Both the position numbers and the translations under genes were made by a program. From positions 76,867-140,866 of the forward strand of contig CBDCHP010000006.1 in assembly GCA_965217265.1 (NCBI GenBank): DNA of 64,000 bases, written 5' to 3'. Shown piece by piece: positions 9,752 through 18,013 of the stretch (positions are counted from its first letter, which is position 1; the number at the start of each line of letters is the position of its first letter). The DNA is from JAGRGG01 sp965217265 (GTDB taxonomy: Bacteria > Pseudomonadota > Alphaproteobacteria > Geminicoccales > Geminicoccaceae). Below the pieces are notes generated by a model. It was not told where the DNA came from, made no database searches, and worked only from the letters and a program-made list of their open reading frames with translations.

Positions 9752-9994
9752 TTGCCCGACGCGCCGCCCCTCGACCCCCGCCTCCTCGACCTGCTCGTCT
9801 GCCCCCTGACCAAGGGGCCCCTGATCTACGACCGCGCCAGGGGCGAACTGATCAGCGAATCGGCCGGGCTCGCCTACCCGGTGCGCGACGGCATCCCCGT
9901 CATGCTGACCGACGAGGCGCGCACCCTCGGCGACGACGAGGGCATCCCGGCATCCGTGCGCCGGACCGAGGGGGACGACGATGCCGCAGGGTAG
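9752..9994 (+). CDS. Trm112/UPF0434 family small protein
   Basis: An 80-residue protein starting at TTG 9752 (LDPRLLDLLVCPLTKGPLIYD, then AYPVRDGIPVML), the conserved pattern of YcaR-like Trm112 proteins. Only the first of the family's usual paired cysteines is present (CPLTKGPL), so zinc binding may be lost. It overlaps the next gene by 14 bp in a four-gene operon starting at ybbN. In other organisms Trm112 proteins activate methyltransferases; the role here is unknown. Confidence 0.87.
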   Translation: MPDAPPLDPRLLDLLVCPLTKGPLIYDRARGELISESAGLAYPVRDGIPVMLTDEARTLGDDEGIPASVRRTEGDDDAAG

Positions 9995-10352
9995 CGACGC
10001 CGGCCCCTGGCCGGTCGAGATCCGCGTGCAGCGGGCCGAACGCCGCCTCGCGATTGACTTCGACGACGGCCAGACCTTCGAGGTCCCGGCCGAACTGCTG
10101 CGCGTCGAGAGCCCGTCCGCCGAGGTCCAGGGCCACGCCCCCTCGCAGAAAGTCACCCCCGGCGGCAAGCGCAACGTCGGCATCGTCCGCCTGGAGCAGG
10201 TCGGCAACTACGCCGTGCGCATCGTCTTCGACGACGGCCATTCGAGCGGCATCTTCACCTGGCCCTGGCTCTACCGCCTCGGCAGCGAGAAGGAAACGCT
10301 CCTCGCCGACTACGAGGCAAGGCTCGAAGCGGGGGGGCTGCGGCGGGGGTAG
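9981..10352 (+). CDS. DUF971 family protein (GBBH-like N-terminal domain)
   Basis: 123 residues matching the DUF971 fold: IRVQRAERRLAIDFDDG, then VGIVRLEQVGNYAVRIVFDDGHSSGIFTW-type features including the characteristic Gly-His-Ser-Gly-Ile-Phe-Thr-Trp segment. The domain occurs alone in bacteria and at the N terminus of gamma-butyrobetaine hydroxylase. Last gene of the ybbN operon; a terminator-like arm begins 3 bp after its stop. Confidence 0.88.
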   Translation: MPQGSDAGPWPVEIRVQRAERRLAIDFDDGQTFEVPAELLRVESPSAEVQGHAPSQKVTPGGKRNVGIVRLEQVGNYAVRIVFDDGHSSGIFTWPWLYRLGSEKETLLADYEARLEAGGLRRG

Positions 10353-10354
10353 AG

Positions 10355-10440
10355 AACGCTTCGCGTCCGCTGCGCGGGGCTTTTTCGCTTCTTCTTTTTA
10401 TAACTTGTTGTTGAGTTTGGCTTGAATGGTAGACGCCAAG
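10355..10440 (+). repeat. Hairpin element, left arm and half-centre of a split copy
   Basis: Starts AACGCTTCGCG just after the DUF971 stop. It contains stem GCTTCGCG / CGCGGGGC with loop TCCGCTG followed by TTTTTC, a good intrinsic terminator for the ybbN operon. It continues with the T-rich arm and the left half of the family's central palindrome (GGCTTGAATG). The matching right arm is about 1.9 kb away at 12360-12409, beyond the AT-rich DUF2806/IS1 islet. Confidence 0.78.
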
Positions 10441-10867
10441 ATTAGTGATTCGGACTAAAGACGTCAGTTTGCACTAGCTTCATTAAATTGATAAGTACTT
10501 TTTCTGCAATACATTTTGCTACAATGATTGTTTTCTATTGTTAGCTAAGATCGTTCTCAAAACGAACCGTTTAGCTGCTTTGCAAATACTTTTTGTATGA
10601 TGTTGGAGTAGAAAGCATATAACCTTTCTTTACCCACTGTTCTATAACATAGCAATAGTATTCTTCAGAAGATTTTGATGCACATATAGAAATAAGATCT
10701 TTACCTACACGAGTAAGAAGTGCTCCGCCAACATTAAGTTGATTATCGTCCTGAGAAAACTCAATATTAACCGGACGACCATAATAAAAAACTGTCAGAT
10801 ATTTATTTTTTACATTCAGTACATAACCTGTCGTAATGCTAAAGCTTATCAAGCCTATATCATTCAA

Positions 10868-10875
10868 ATGCTTTA
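10868..10875. repeat. Target-site duplication, left copy
   Basis: ATGCTTTA directly abuts the left inverted repeat of the IS1-family element and is identical to 11654-11661. Confidence 0.9.
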
Positions 10876-11653
10876 GAGGGTTTGAGCTTGGCATAGACCG
10901 CCCATATCCGTCGGCCAGGGAACGGCGGACGGGGCGGGTTGGATGGGGCTACGGTGCAAGGGGTGCGGGGGCGAGGAGCACGTCAAGAACGGGTTCATGC
11001 GCGGCAAGCAACGCTACCGCTGCAAGGGCTGCGGGCTGAACTTCACCGACACCCCGCCGCGCGGGATGCCGCTGCGGCTCAAGGTGGAAGCGGTGCTGCT
11101 CTACCTCAGCGGCGTCTCGATGAACCGCACCGCCAAGCTGCTCGGGGTGTCGACCCCCACGGTGCAGGCCTGGATCGAGCGCTTTGCGGAAGTCTACGCG
11201 CAAAAGCCCGAGCCCGAAGGCCGTGCCGTCGTGGTCGAGCTGGACGAGATGTGGCACTACCTCAAAAAAAGCCGAACAAGCTGTGGGTCTGGAAGGCTCG
11301 GGATCGTGCTACGGGACGGCTCATCGACTGGGAGCTGGGGGGTCGTGACCGAGCCACCCTTGAACGCCTTCTCAAGCGCCTGAAGCGCTGGGGCGTGCGG
11401 CTCTACTGCACCGACGACTGGGCCGCCTACGAGAAGGCGATCCCCCAAGGCCGGCTCTACGTCGGCAAAAAGGAGACCCACGGCATCGAGCGCGACCACG
11501 CCCGCCAGCGGCACTGGCTCGCCCGCTTTCGGCGCCGGTCGATCGTGGTCTCCAAGGCCGTGCGCATGGTGGACGCCTCGATCGCGCTGTTCGCCCGCTT
11601 CGGCGGCAACGACAAGATCGGCGACCTCCGGTCTATGCTAGCCTGAGACCCTC
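10876..11653 (+). mobile_element. IS1-family insertion sequence, 778 bp
   Basis: The ends are imperfect inverted repeats: the left begins GAGGGTTTGAG and both share GCATAGACCG at the inner side; the reverse complement of the right end begins GAGGGTCTCAG. Length is close to the 768 bp of IS1, the flanking duplication is 8 bp, and the transposase is split across two frames with an A7 slippery run, all typical of the family. It is GC-rich, unlike the AT-rich gene it interrupts, so it inserted after that gene arrived. Confidence 0.93.
10943..11646 (+). CDS. IS1-family transposase (InsAB', programmed -1 frameshift)
   Basis: The first frame (from ATG 10943) encodes the InsA-like zinc finger (CKGCGGEEHVKNGFMRG, then YRCKGCG) and a helix-turn-helix (RTAKLLGVSTPTVQAWIERF), then reaches the first catalytic Asp (VVELDEMWHYLKK). 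A run of seven A at 11274-11280 allows a -1 slip into the downstream frame (PNKLWVWKARDRATGRLIDW), which carries the second Asp (YCTDDWAAYEK) and the Glu (HGIERDHARQRHWLARF). The product runs to TGA 11644-11646. Without the slip a truncated 146-residue protein is made. All DDE residues are present, so it may be active. Confidence 0.9.
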
Positions 11654-11661
11654 ATGCTTTA
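11654..11661. repeat. Target-site duplication, right copy
   Basis: ATGCTTTA immediately after the right inverted repeat of the IS1-family element; identical to 10868-10875. Confidence 0.9.
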
Positions 11662-12359
11662 AATCTGAAAAAAAGATATCTGAAGAGCGAAAAATATTAT
11701 CTTTTATATCCAAAATCATTGGTATGGCTTCATAAGCCATCCAAACAAAGGTGCAAAAACGCGTAAAAAGCTCAGCATCGCTTTTGTCCAGGGATGCTAT
11801 AATATTGACAGTTTTCTTGGAAAAAGAGCCTTGTTTATTCGCTTCTCCCGCCAATACTTTTGACCACAGGTTCTGCATTTCTTCATCAGAAATAAGACGA
11901 CTTTGATCAAAAAAGTGAGTTAGCCAATCTTTTTCTATATTTTCCGGCTTAGCATCATGATTGAGATGTGGAATAGCTTTGGCTGTTATATTCTCAATAT
12001 TTTCTTGTTTCTGACCCTCTTCACGCACCATTCGCACAAGCGCGCGTTCCTCGATTTCTGAAATTTTCACTCTGGCTTGAGCTTTTATAATTTCCGCATC
12101 AGCTTCTGCACTAGCCACACGCTTAATCTGCCAAGGTCTAGCAATGCCTCCTACTGCATCAGAAACCTTTTCAATAAGCTTGGTTGCAGGCTCAGAAAGG
12201 CCAATAAGATCAGCCACGCTTAGTTCCTTAGCACGTTAGATATGCTTTTAAGGAGCATAAGACGCATAACCCGTCAACCAACAGTGTAGCACATCCAGGT
12301 TATGTAGATTTTTATTGCTCCCGCTTTTGCCCCACTACCCGTGCCGGCCCCAATACAAG

Positions 12360-12409
12360 CTCGCAAAAAAGAAGAGAAAAAAGCCCCGCGCAGCGGACGC
12401 GCAGGCGTG
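12360..12409 (-). repeat. Hairpin element, right arm of the split copy
   Basis: The reverse complement contains GCGTCCGCTGCGCGGGGC followed by TTTTTTCTCTTCTTTTTT, nearly the same as the left arm at 10355. This is the distal arm of the element whose centre is occupied by the AT-rich islet. It overlaps the artificial 5' extension of the UbiB-family frame. Confidence 0.75.
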
Positions 12410-12475
12410 CTTGCACCCCCCGCGACGTGCCACCACATCCCTCTCATTCCAATCCCCTTTGCACGAGTCACGCGC

Positions 12476-13900
12476 TTGCTCGACACCATCGACTTCGACG
12501 CCCTCATCCCCGACGCCTACAAGGCCTACGCGCCCGTCTTCGAGACCGCCGTGCGCGCCTTCGTCGGGGCCTTGCCCGAGGCGCGGTTGTGGGAGATTGC
12601 GGCGGCGCAGGCGGATCTGGGTGACGACGCCGATCCGGCCGAGCGGCTGGTGGCGCTGGCGCGCTGCTGCCCGGTCCTGCACAAGATCGGGCAGGTGATG
12701 GCGCACGACCGGCACCTCGATCCGATGTTGACCGAGCGGTTGCAGACTTTGGAGGTTCTGCTGCCGTCGGCGGACCTGGACGACCTTCTGCCCGCGATCG
12801 AGCGCGAGATCGGGCCGCTCAAGCACTTGGGCGTCGTCGTCGACGAGCCGCCCTTGGCCGAGGCTAGCGTCGCCGTCGTCGTGCCGTTTCGCCGCGACGG
12901 GATCGAGGGCGTGTTCAAGCTGCGCAAGCCCGGCATCGAGGCGCGCATGGCCGAGGACACGGCCGCCCTCGACGCCGTCGGCCGGGCGCTCGACGCCGGG
13001 GCGGCAAAGCTCGGCCTGCCGGCGCTCGCCTACCCCGACGTTCTGGCCGAGGCCGGTCGCCTGCTCGCGGCCGAGTTGCGCTTCGACCTGGAGCAGGCGC
13101 GGCTGGCCGAGGCCGCCGTGGCCTTCGACGGTCGGCCGGAGATCGTCGTGCCGGAAGTCTACCCCGAACTCTGCTCGATGCGCATGACCGCGATGGAGCG
13201 GCTGTTCGGGACCAAGCTGACCGACGCCGGGGGCGTACCGTCCCAGACCGCCGATCTCTTGATCGAGACCCTGCTCGCCGAGCCCTTGTGGTCGGGCGAC
13301 GCCGACGCCCTCTTCCACGGCGACCCGCACGCCGGTAACCTGATCTGGACCGAGGAGGGTCGCCTCGGCCTCCTCGACTGGAGCCTTGCCGGCACGCTGA
13401 CCAAGGCCGAGCGGGTCGGCCTCACCGGCGTCTTCGTCGGCGGGGTGACGCTGGACGAGGCGCGCGTCGCCGCCGCGATCGCCGACGGGCTGGCGACGGG
13501 GACGGGCGATCGGGCCGAACTCGACGCCGCGGTGCACGGCGCCGTCGACGCCGTGCGGGGCGGCGACCCCCCTGGGGTGGTATGGCTCACCGACCTGCTC
13601 GACAAGGCCGTGCGCCAAGCCGGCTACGGCTTCTCGCCGGGCCTCCTTCTCTACCGCAAGGCGATGAAGACCTGCCTCGACGTCGCCCGCGCGCTCGGCG
13701 GGCCCGGCCGGGCCGAGCGGGTGCTGGTCGCGGCCTTCGTGCACCGCTTCGCGCTCGAATGGCCGGCGCGCTTCTTCGCGGCACCCGCCGACCGCGACTT
13801 TCGCACCCACCTCTCCAACGTCGATTTGCAGGGCCTGTGGGCGCACGGGCCGACGCTGCTCGGCCGCGTCGCCGCCGCGGCGGTGCGCAAGCCGACGTGA
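12476..13900 (+). CDS. ABC1/AarF/UbiB-family atypical kinase
   Basis: Protein-kinase-like ATPase of the UbiB/ADCK family, whose members support ubiquinone metabolism or lipid functions. Visible kinase features are the Lys segment GVFKLRKPGIEARM, the catalytic loop FHGDPHAGNLIW and the metal-binding LLDWSLAG. The frame is open from ATG 12341, but its first 25 residues or so (ARKKEEKKAPRSGR) come from the hairpin repeat arm. I therefore prefer TTG 12476 (LLDTIDFDALIP), giving about 474 residues. No strong Shine-Dalgarno decides this. The next gene is pdxJ, 42 bp downstream. Confidence 0.82.
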   Translation: MLDTIDFDALIPDAYKAYAPVFETAVRAFVGALPEARLWEIAAAQADLGDDADPAERLVALARCCPVLHKIGQVMAHDRHLDPMLTERLQTLEVLLPSADLDDLLPAIEREIGPLKHLGVVVDEPPLAEASVAVVVPFRRDGIEGVFKLRKPGIEARMAEDTAALDAVGRALDAGAAKLGLPALAYPDVLAEAGRLLAAELRFDLEQARLAEAAVAFDGRPEIVVPEVYPELCSMRMTAMERLFGTKLTDAGGVPSQTADLLIETLLAEPLWSGDADALFHGDPHAGNLIWTEEGRLGLLDWSLAGTLTKAERVGLTGVFVGGVTLDEARVAAAIADGLATGTGDRAELDAAVHGAVDAVRGGDPPGVVWLTDLLDKAVRQAGYGFSPGLLLYRKAMKTCLDVARALGGPGRAERVLVAAFVHRFALEWPARFFAAPADRDFRTHLSNVDLQGLWAHGPTLLGRVAAAAVRKPT

Positions 13901-13942
13901 CAAGCGCCGATGCCGCGCTATCTCGGTGAACGTGAGGCATAG

Positions 13943-14683
13943 ATGGAGAACGCCGTGCGCCGGGTGCGCCTAGGGGTCAATATCGACCACGTCGCGACGA
14001 TCCGAAACGCCCGCGGCGGGACCCATCCCGACCCGGTCCGGGCCGCGTGCGTCGTGGCCGAAGCCGGCGGCGACGGGATCACCGCGCACCTGCGCGAGGA
14101 CCGGCGCCACATCGTCGACGCCGACGTCGAGCGTCTCAAGAACGAGGTCGACCTGCCGCTCAACCTGGAGATGGCGGCGACCGAGGAGATGGTCGGGGTC
14201 GCCCTTCGCGTCCGGCCGAACGCCTGCTGCTTGGTGCCCGAGCGCCGCGCCGAGCGCACGACCGAGAACGGCCTCGACGTCGCCCGCGCCGAGGCCGACC
14301 TGCGCCCGGTCGTCGCCAAGCTGCTCGACGCCAGGGTCCGCGTCTCCTTGTTCGTCGATCCCGACCCCCGCCAGCTCGAAGCCGCGGCCCGGCTGAATGC
14401 CACGATCGTCGAACTCCACACCGGCACCTACTGCGAGGCGGCGGGGCTTGAGCGTGACGCCGAACTCGAACGCTTGCGCGACGCCGCCGCGACGACGGCA
14501 GGCTTAGGCCTGGAGTGCCACGCCGGGCACGGGCTCGACTACGAGACGGTCGGCCCGATCGCGGCTCTGCCCGAGATGGCCGAACTGAACATCGGCCATT
14601 TCCTCGTCGGCGAGGCGGTCTTCGTCGGCTTTGAGAATGCCATCAAGGAGATGCGCCGGCTGATCGACGGGTCCAAGCCTTGA
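13943..14683 (+). CDS. pdxJ: Pyridoxine 5'-phosphate synthase
   Basis: A 246-residue PdxJ barrel that condenses 3-amino-2-oxopropyl phosphate with deoxyxylulose 5-phosphate in vitamin B6 synthesis. Diagnostic segments are RLGVNIDHVATIRNARGG, the GGDGITAHLREDRRHI block, PLNLEMAATEEM and the late HAGHGLDYETV. Full length for the family. Its TGA overlaps the TTG start of acpS as TTGA, the usual pdxJ-acpS-lepB-rnc-era order of alphaproteobacteria. Confidence 0.97.
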   Translation: MENAVRRVRLGVNIDHVATIRNARGGTHPDPVRAACVVAEAGGDGITAHLREDRRHIVDADVERLKNEVDLPLNLEMAATEEMVGVALRVRPNACCLVPERRAERTTENGLDVARAEADLRPVVAKLLDARVRVSLFVDPDPRQLEAAARLNATIVELHTGTYCEAAGLERDAELERLRDAAATTAGLGLECHAGHGLDYETVGPIAALPEMAELNIGHFLVGEAVFVGFENAIKEMRRLIDGSKP

Positions 14684-15090
14684 TCGTGCTCGGCACCGGC
14701 ATCGATCTCATCGACATCCGCCGGATCGAGAAGACGCTCGCGCGCTTCGGCGAGCGGTTCACGCAGCGCTGCTTCACCGAGACCGAGCGCGCCCGCTCGG
14801 AGCGCCGGGCGAGGCGGGCCGAATCGTACGCCAAGCGCTACGCCGCGAAGGAGGCGACCGCCAAGGCGCTCGGCACCGGGCTCGCCCGCGGCGTCTTCTG
14901 GCGCGACATCGGCGTCGTCAACCTGCCCGGCGGCAAGCCGACCGTGGCGCTCGAAGGCGGCGCCGCCCGCCGCCTCCTGGCGATGACGCCGAAGGGAATG
15001 CGGGCCCACGTTGAATTGTCCTTGACCGACGAGCCCCCGCTTGCCCAGGCCTTCGTCATCATCTATGCAGCCCCGCCCAGGCCCGGATGA
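14680..15090 (+). CDS. acpS: Holo-[acyl-carrier-protein] synthase
   Basis: A 136-residue phosphopantetheinyl transferase that converts apo-ACP to holo-ACP. It has the family motifs GTGIDLIDIRRIEKTL (Mg-binding Asp) and RYAAKEATAKALGTGL (catalytic Glu-Lys). It begins at TTG 14680 inside the pdxJ stop, implying coupled translation. Confidence 0.96.
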   Translation: MIVLGTGIDLIDIRRIEKTLARFGERFTQRCFTETERARSERRARRAESYAKRYAAKEATAKALGTGLARGVFWRDIGVVNLPGGKPTVALEGGAARRLLAMTPKGMRAHVELSLTDEPPLAQAFVIIYAAPPRPG

Positions 15091-15228
15091 CTTGCCGACG
15101 CCGGTGCTCGGGGCTACCTTGCCCGAGTGACGTCCGGCGCCGTTGGACGACGACGTGATGCGTGACGCGGCCGTGGCCGCCTTGGATGCGGACACCGTGA
15201 GCGACATACCCTTTCTTGAAAGAACCCG

Positions 15229-15999
15229 ATGCTCGATCGCGCCGTGAGCAGCGGCCGGAAATCCGGCGGCCTGAAGGACACGCTGCGCACGCTGATCTAC
15301 GCGATCGGCATCGCCTTGTTCGTACGGACCTTCTTCTACGAACCGTTCAACATCCCCTCCGGCTCGATGAAGCCGACCCTCCTGGTCGGCGATTACCTGT
15401 TCGTCGCCAAGTTCGCCTACGGCTACAGCAAATACTCGATGCCGTTCAGCCCCGACCTGTTCGAGGGGCGCGTCGGCACCAACCTGCCTTGGGCCGGGAT
15501 GCCGGAGCGCGGCGACATCGTCGTCTTCAAGCTGCCCTCGGACAACCGCACCGACTACATCAAGCGCGTCGTCGGCTTACCGGGCGACCGGGTGCAGGTG
15601 AGAAACGGGCTGGTGTACATCAACGATGAGCCGGCCGAGGTCAAGCAGATCGGCATGTTCGAAGAAGACATCAACGGCCAGGGCCTCGACGTGCCGCTGC
15701 TCGAAGAGCGCCTGCCGGGCGAGGACCACGTCCACGACACCCTCGATATCACGACCCGCGGCCAATTCGACAATACCGGCGTCTATAAGGTACCCAAGGG
15801 TCACATCTTCGTCATGGGCGACAACCGCGACAACTCGCTCGACAGCCGTACCGACCATGTCGGCTTCGTTCCGATCGAGAACCTGATCGGCCGGGCCGAC
15901 CTCCTCTTGTTCTCGATCGACGACACGGCCAGCCTCTTCCTGCCCTGGACCTGGATCACCGGCCTGCGCTACGATCGCCTGTTCCGTCCGCTCGTTTGA
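15229..15999 (+). CDS. lepB: Signal peptidase I
   Basis: A 256-residue inner-membrane serine protease that removes secretory signal peptides. One N-terminal membrane segment (TLIYAIGIALFVRTFFYEPF) precedes the catalytic Ser box (NIPSGSMKPTLLVGD), the Lys box (DYIKRVVGLPGDRV) and box E (FVMGDNRDNSLDSR). A 138-bp gap with no clear gene separates it from acpS. It is followed one base later by rnc. Confidence 0.97.
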   Translation: MLDRAVSSGRKSGGLKDTLRTLIYAIGIALFVRTFFYEPFNIPSGSMKPTLLVGDYLFVAKFAYGYSKYSMPFSPDLFEGRVGTNLPWAGMPERGDIVVFKLPSDNRTDYIKRVVGLPGDRVQVRNGLVYINDEPAEVKQIGMFEEDINGQGLDVPLLEERLPGEDHVHDTLDITTRGQFDNTGVYKVPKGHIFVMGDNRDNSLDSRTDHVGFVPIENLIGRADLLLFSIDDTASLFLPWTWITGLRYDRLFRPLV

Positions 16000-16000
16000 G

Positions 16001-16699
16001 ATGGCGGGCGACCCCGCCACGATCCTCGATCGGCTCGGCCACGCCTTCGCCGAGCCGGCCCTGCTGCGAGAGGCGCTGACCCACCGCAGTGCTGCCAACC
16101 GGCAGCGCAAGGGTCCCAAGCGCAGCAACGAGCGCCTGGAGTTCCTAGGGGATCGCGTGCTGGGCTTGACGGTGGCCGAACTCCTGTTCGAGGCCTATCC
16201 CGACGAGAACGAGGGCGACCTCACCCGCCGCCAGACTGCCCTGGTCCGCGAGGAGACGCTGGCCGGAATCGCCCGCGAACTGGGCCTGCCGGGCCTGCTC
16301 GCCCTCGACGGCGGCGAGGAGAGCGGCGGCGGCCGCGACAAGCCCGCCATCCTCGCCGACGCGCTCGAAGCGGTGATCGGCGCCGTCTTCCTCGATGGGG
16401 GCTACGCCGCCGCGGGCGCCTTCGTCCGCCGCCACTGGGCCGGGCGGGTTCGGGCCACGAAGACGCCGCCGCGCGATTCGAAGACCGCCTTGCAGATGTG
16501 GGCGCTCGCCCGCGCGCCGGAGCATCCGCGCTACGCCGAGGCCGGGCGCGAGGGGCCGGCGCACTGCCCCCGCTTCACGATCGAGGTCGAAGTGCCGGGC
16601 TTCGGCCGGGCCCGCGGCGTCGGCGAGACCAAGCGCGAGGCCGAGAAGGCGGCGGCGGCGGCGCTGTTGCGCGAACTGGGGGCCGACGATGACGCTTGA
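16001..16699 (+). CDS. rnc: Ribonuclease III
   Basis: A 232-residue double-strand-specific RNase for rRNA and mRNA processing. It has the catalytic signature NERLEFLGDRVLGLTVAELL and a C-terminal double-stranded RNA-binding domain (FTIEVEVPGFGRARGVGETKREAEKAAA-type, residues about 165-228). It overlaps era by 11 bp, the standard rnc-era operon. Confidence 0.97.
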   Translation: MAGDPATILDRLGHAFAEPALLREALTHRSAANRQRKGPKRSNERLEFLGDRVLGLTVAELLFEAYPDENEGDLTRRQTALVREETLAGIARELGLPGLLALDGGEESGGGRDKPAILADALEAVIGAVFLDGGYAAAGAFVRRHWAGRVRATKTPPRDSKTALQMWALARAPEHPRYAEAGREGPAHCPRFTIEVEVPGFGRARGVGETKREAEKAAAAALLRELGADDDA

Positions 16700-17600
16700 A
16701 GCCTTACCCGATGCCCCGACCCCGATCCGGGCCGGCTTCGTCGCGATCCTGGGGGCGCCCAACGTCGGCAAGTCGACGCTGCTCAACCGCCTCGTCGGAT
16801 CCAAGGTCTCGATCGTCTCGCACAAGGCCCAGACGACGCGGCGGCGGATCGTCGGCATCAGCATGGTAGGCGCGACGCAGGTCCTCTTCGTCGACACGCC
16901 CGGCATCTTCGCCCCCAAGCGCCGCCTCGACCGGGCGATGGTCGACGCCGCGTGGCGGGCGGCCTCCGACGCCGACGTGGCGCTCTTCGTCGTCGACGCC
17001 GTGCGCGGCCTTGATGCCAACGCCCGCCTCGTCCTGGACGGCCTGCCGGGCCGGGCCGTCCTCGTCCTCAACAAGATCGACCTCGTCGCCCGCCCGAAGC
17101 TGTTGCCCTTGATCCAAGCGGCGAACGCGGTCCGGCCGTTCAATGCTACCTACCTGATCGCCGCCGAGACCGGCGACGGTTGCGACGACCTCCTCGCCGC
17201 CGCCGCCGCGATGCTGCCCGAGGGCCCCTGGCTCTACCCCGAGGACGAGGTCTCCGACCTCTCGGGCCGGGCACTCGCCGCCGAGATCACCCGCGAGAAG
17301 GTGTTTCGCCTCCTGCACCAGGAACTCCCCTACAGCATCACCGTCGAGACCGAAGCCTGGGCCGAGGCCCCCGACGGCAAAGAGATCCGTATCGACCAGA
17401 CGGTCTACGTCGAGCGCGCCAGCCAGAAGTCGATCGTGCTCGGCAAGGGCGGCGCGATGATCCGCCAGATCGGCGCGTCCGCGCGCAAGGAGCTGGAGAC
17501 GCTCCTCGACGCCCGCGTCCACCTCTTCCTCTTCGTCAAGGTTCGCGACTGGACCGACGATCCCGAGCGCTACGGCGCCATGGGCCTGGACTTCAACTGA
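16689..17600 (+). CDS. era: GTPase Era
   Basis: A 303-residue GTPase needed for 16S rRNA maturation and 30S assembly. It has G1 (GAPNVGKSTLLNRLVG), G3 (FVDTPGIF), G4 (LNKIDLV) and a C-terminal KH domain with IVLGKGGAMIRQIG. ATG 16689 was chosen because it lies within the rnc end and matches the family N terminus; upstream in-frame codons are antisense-type read-through of rnc. Confidence 0.97.
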   Translation: MTLEALPDAPTPIRAGFVAILGAPNVGKSTLLNRLVGSKVSIVSHKAQTTRRRIVGISMVGATQVLFVDTPGIFAPKRRLDRAMVDAAWRAASDADVALFVVDAVRGLDANARLVLDGLPGRAVLVLNKIDLVARPKLLPLIQAANAVRPFNATYLIAAETGDGCDDLLAAAAAMLPEGPWLYPEDEVSDLSGRALAAEITREKVFRLLHQELPYSITVETEAWAEAPDGKEIRIDQTVYVERASQKSIVLGKGGAMIRQIGASARKELETLLDARVHLFLFVKVRDWTDDPERYGAMGLDFN

Positions 17601-18013
17601 AAGCCCCGTAACGATACGGGCCGCCATTCCACCAGAACCATAACAAGAGGCCCGGATGACGAATGATGGCCCCCTGATTGTCTCCTATGGCGGGGCGACC
17701 TCTACAACGAGAACTTGGTACCCTTGCCCTTCGAGAAGCGGGGTAGGTCGCGCCAGGAGATCCCTGTGCGCCACCGCCTCGACGAACGGCCGGTTGTCCT
17801 CGCCGTCGCGCCCACGTGCCCCTCGCGGCCAATCCTCGATCCGCTCCCACCGGTCGCCGCGCGGCGCGTGCCGCCGCACGGCTTGCTCTTGTGTCGTTGT
17901 CCTCCCAGGCCAACGCGCCACCTCGTCAAGAACCCCCAATCGAGCGCGGGCGCAAATAAAAGCGAGGTATTTCGCTTACAAGTTTTATGTTATAGTCAAT
18001 GTAGGAGAACAAG
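17601..18013. other. 413-bp gap after era without a recognisable gene
   Basis: Short open frames exist on both strands (for example 17685-17939 minus, ending LLEGQGYQVLVVEVAPP), but none has a good ribosome site or a family I recognise. The left part is host-like GC; from about 17950 the sequence turns AT-rich and leads into the accessory gene at 18014. The left part may hold a degraded gene. Confidence 0.4.

Larger units (their letters stand above)
10571..12217 (-). pseudogene. DUF2806-like gene interrupted by an IS1-family element
   Basis: The GTG start at 12217 opens MADLIGLSEPATKLIEKV, with later segments VREEGQKQENIENITAKAIP and SRLISDEEMQNLWSKVLAGE that resemble DUF2806 proteins. The N-terminal part stops inside the IS at 11633. 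The C-terminal part (KHLNDIGLISFSITTGYVL to the TAA at 10571) lies on the other side. Removing the IS plus one target duplication joins 11654 to 10867 in frame, restores ...DLKHLNDIGLIS... and gives about 286 residues. The gene is strikingly AT-rich against its surroundings, so it is probably a recent acquisition. Its biochemical role is unknown. Confidence 0.85.
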
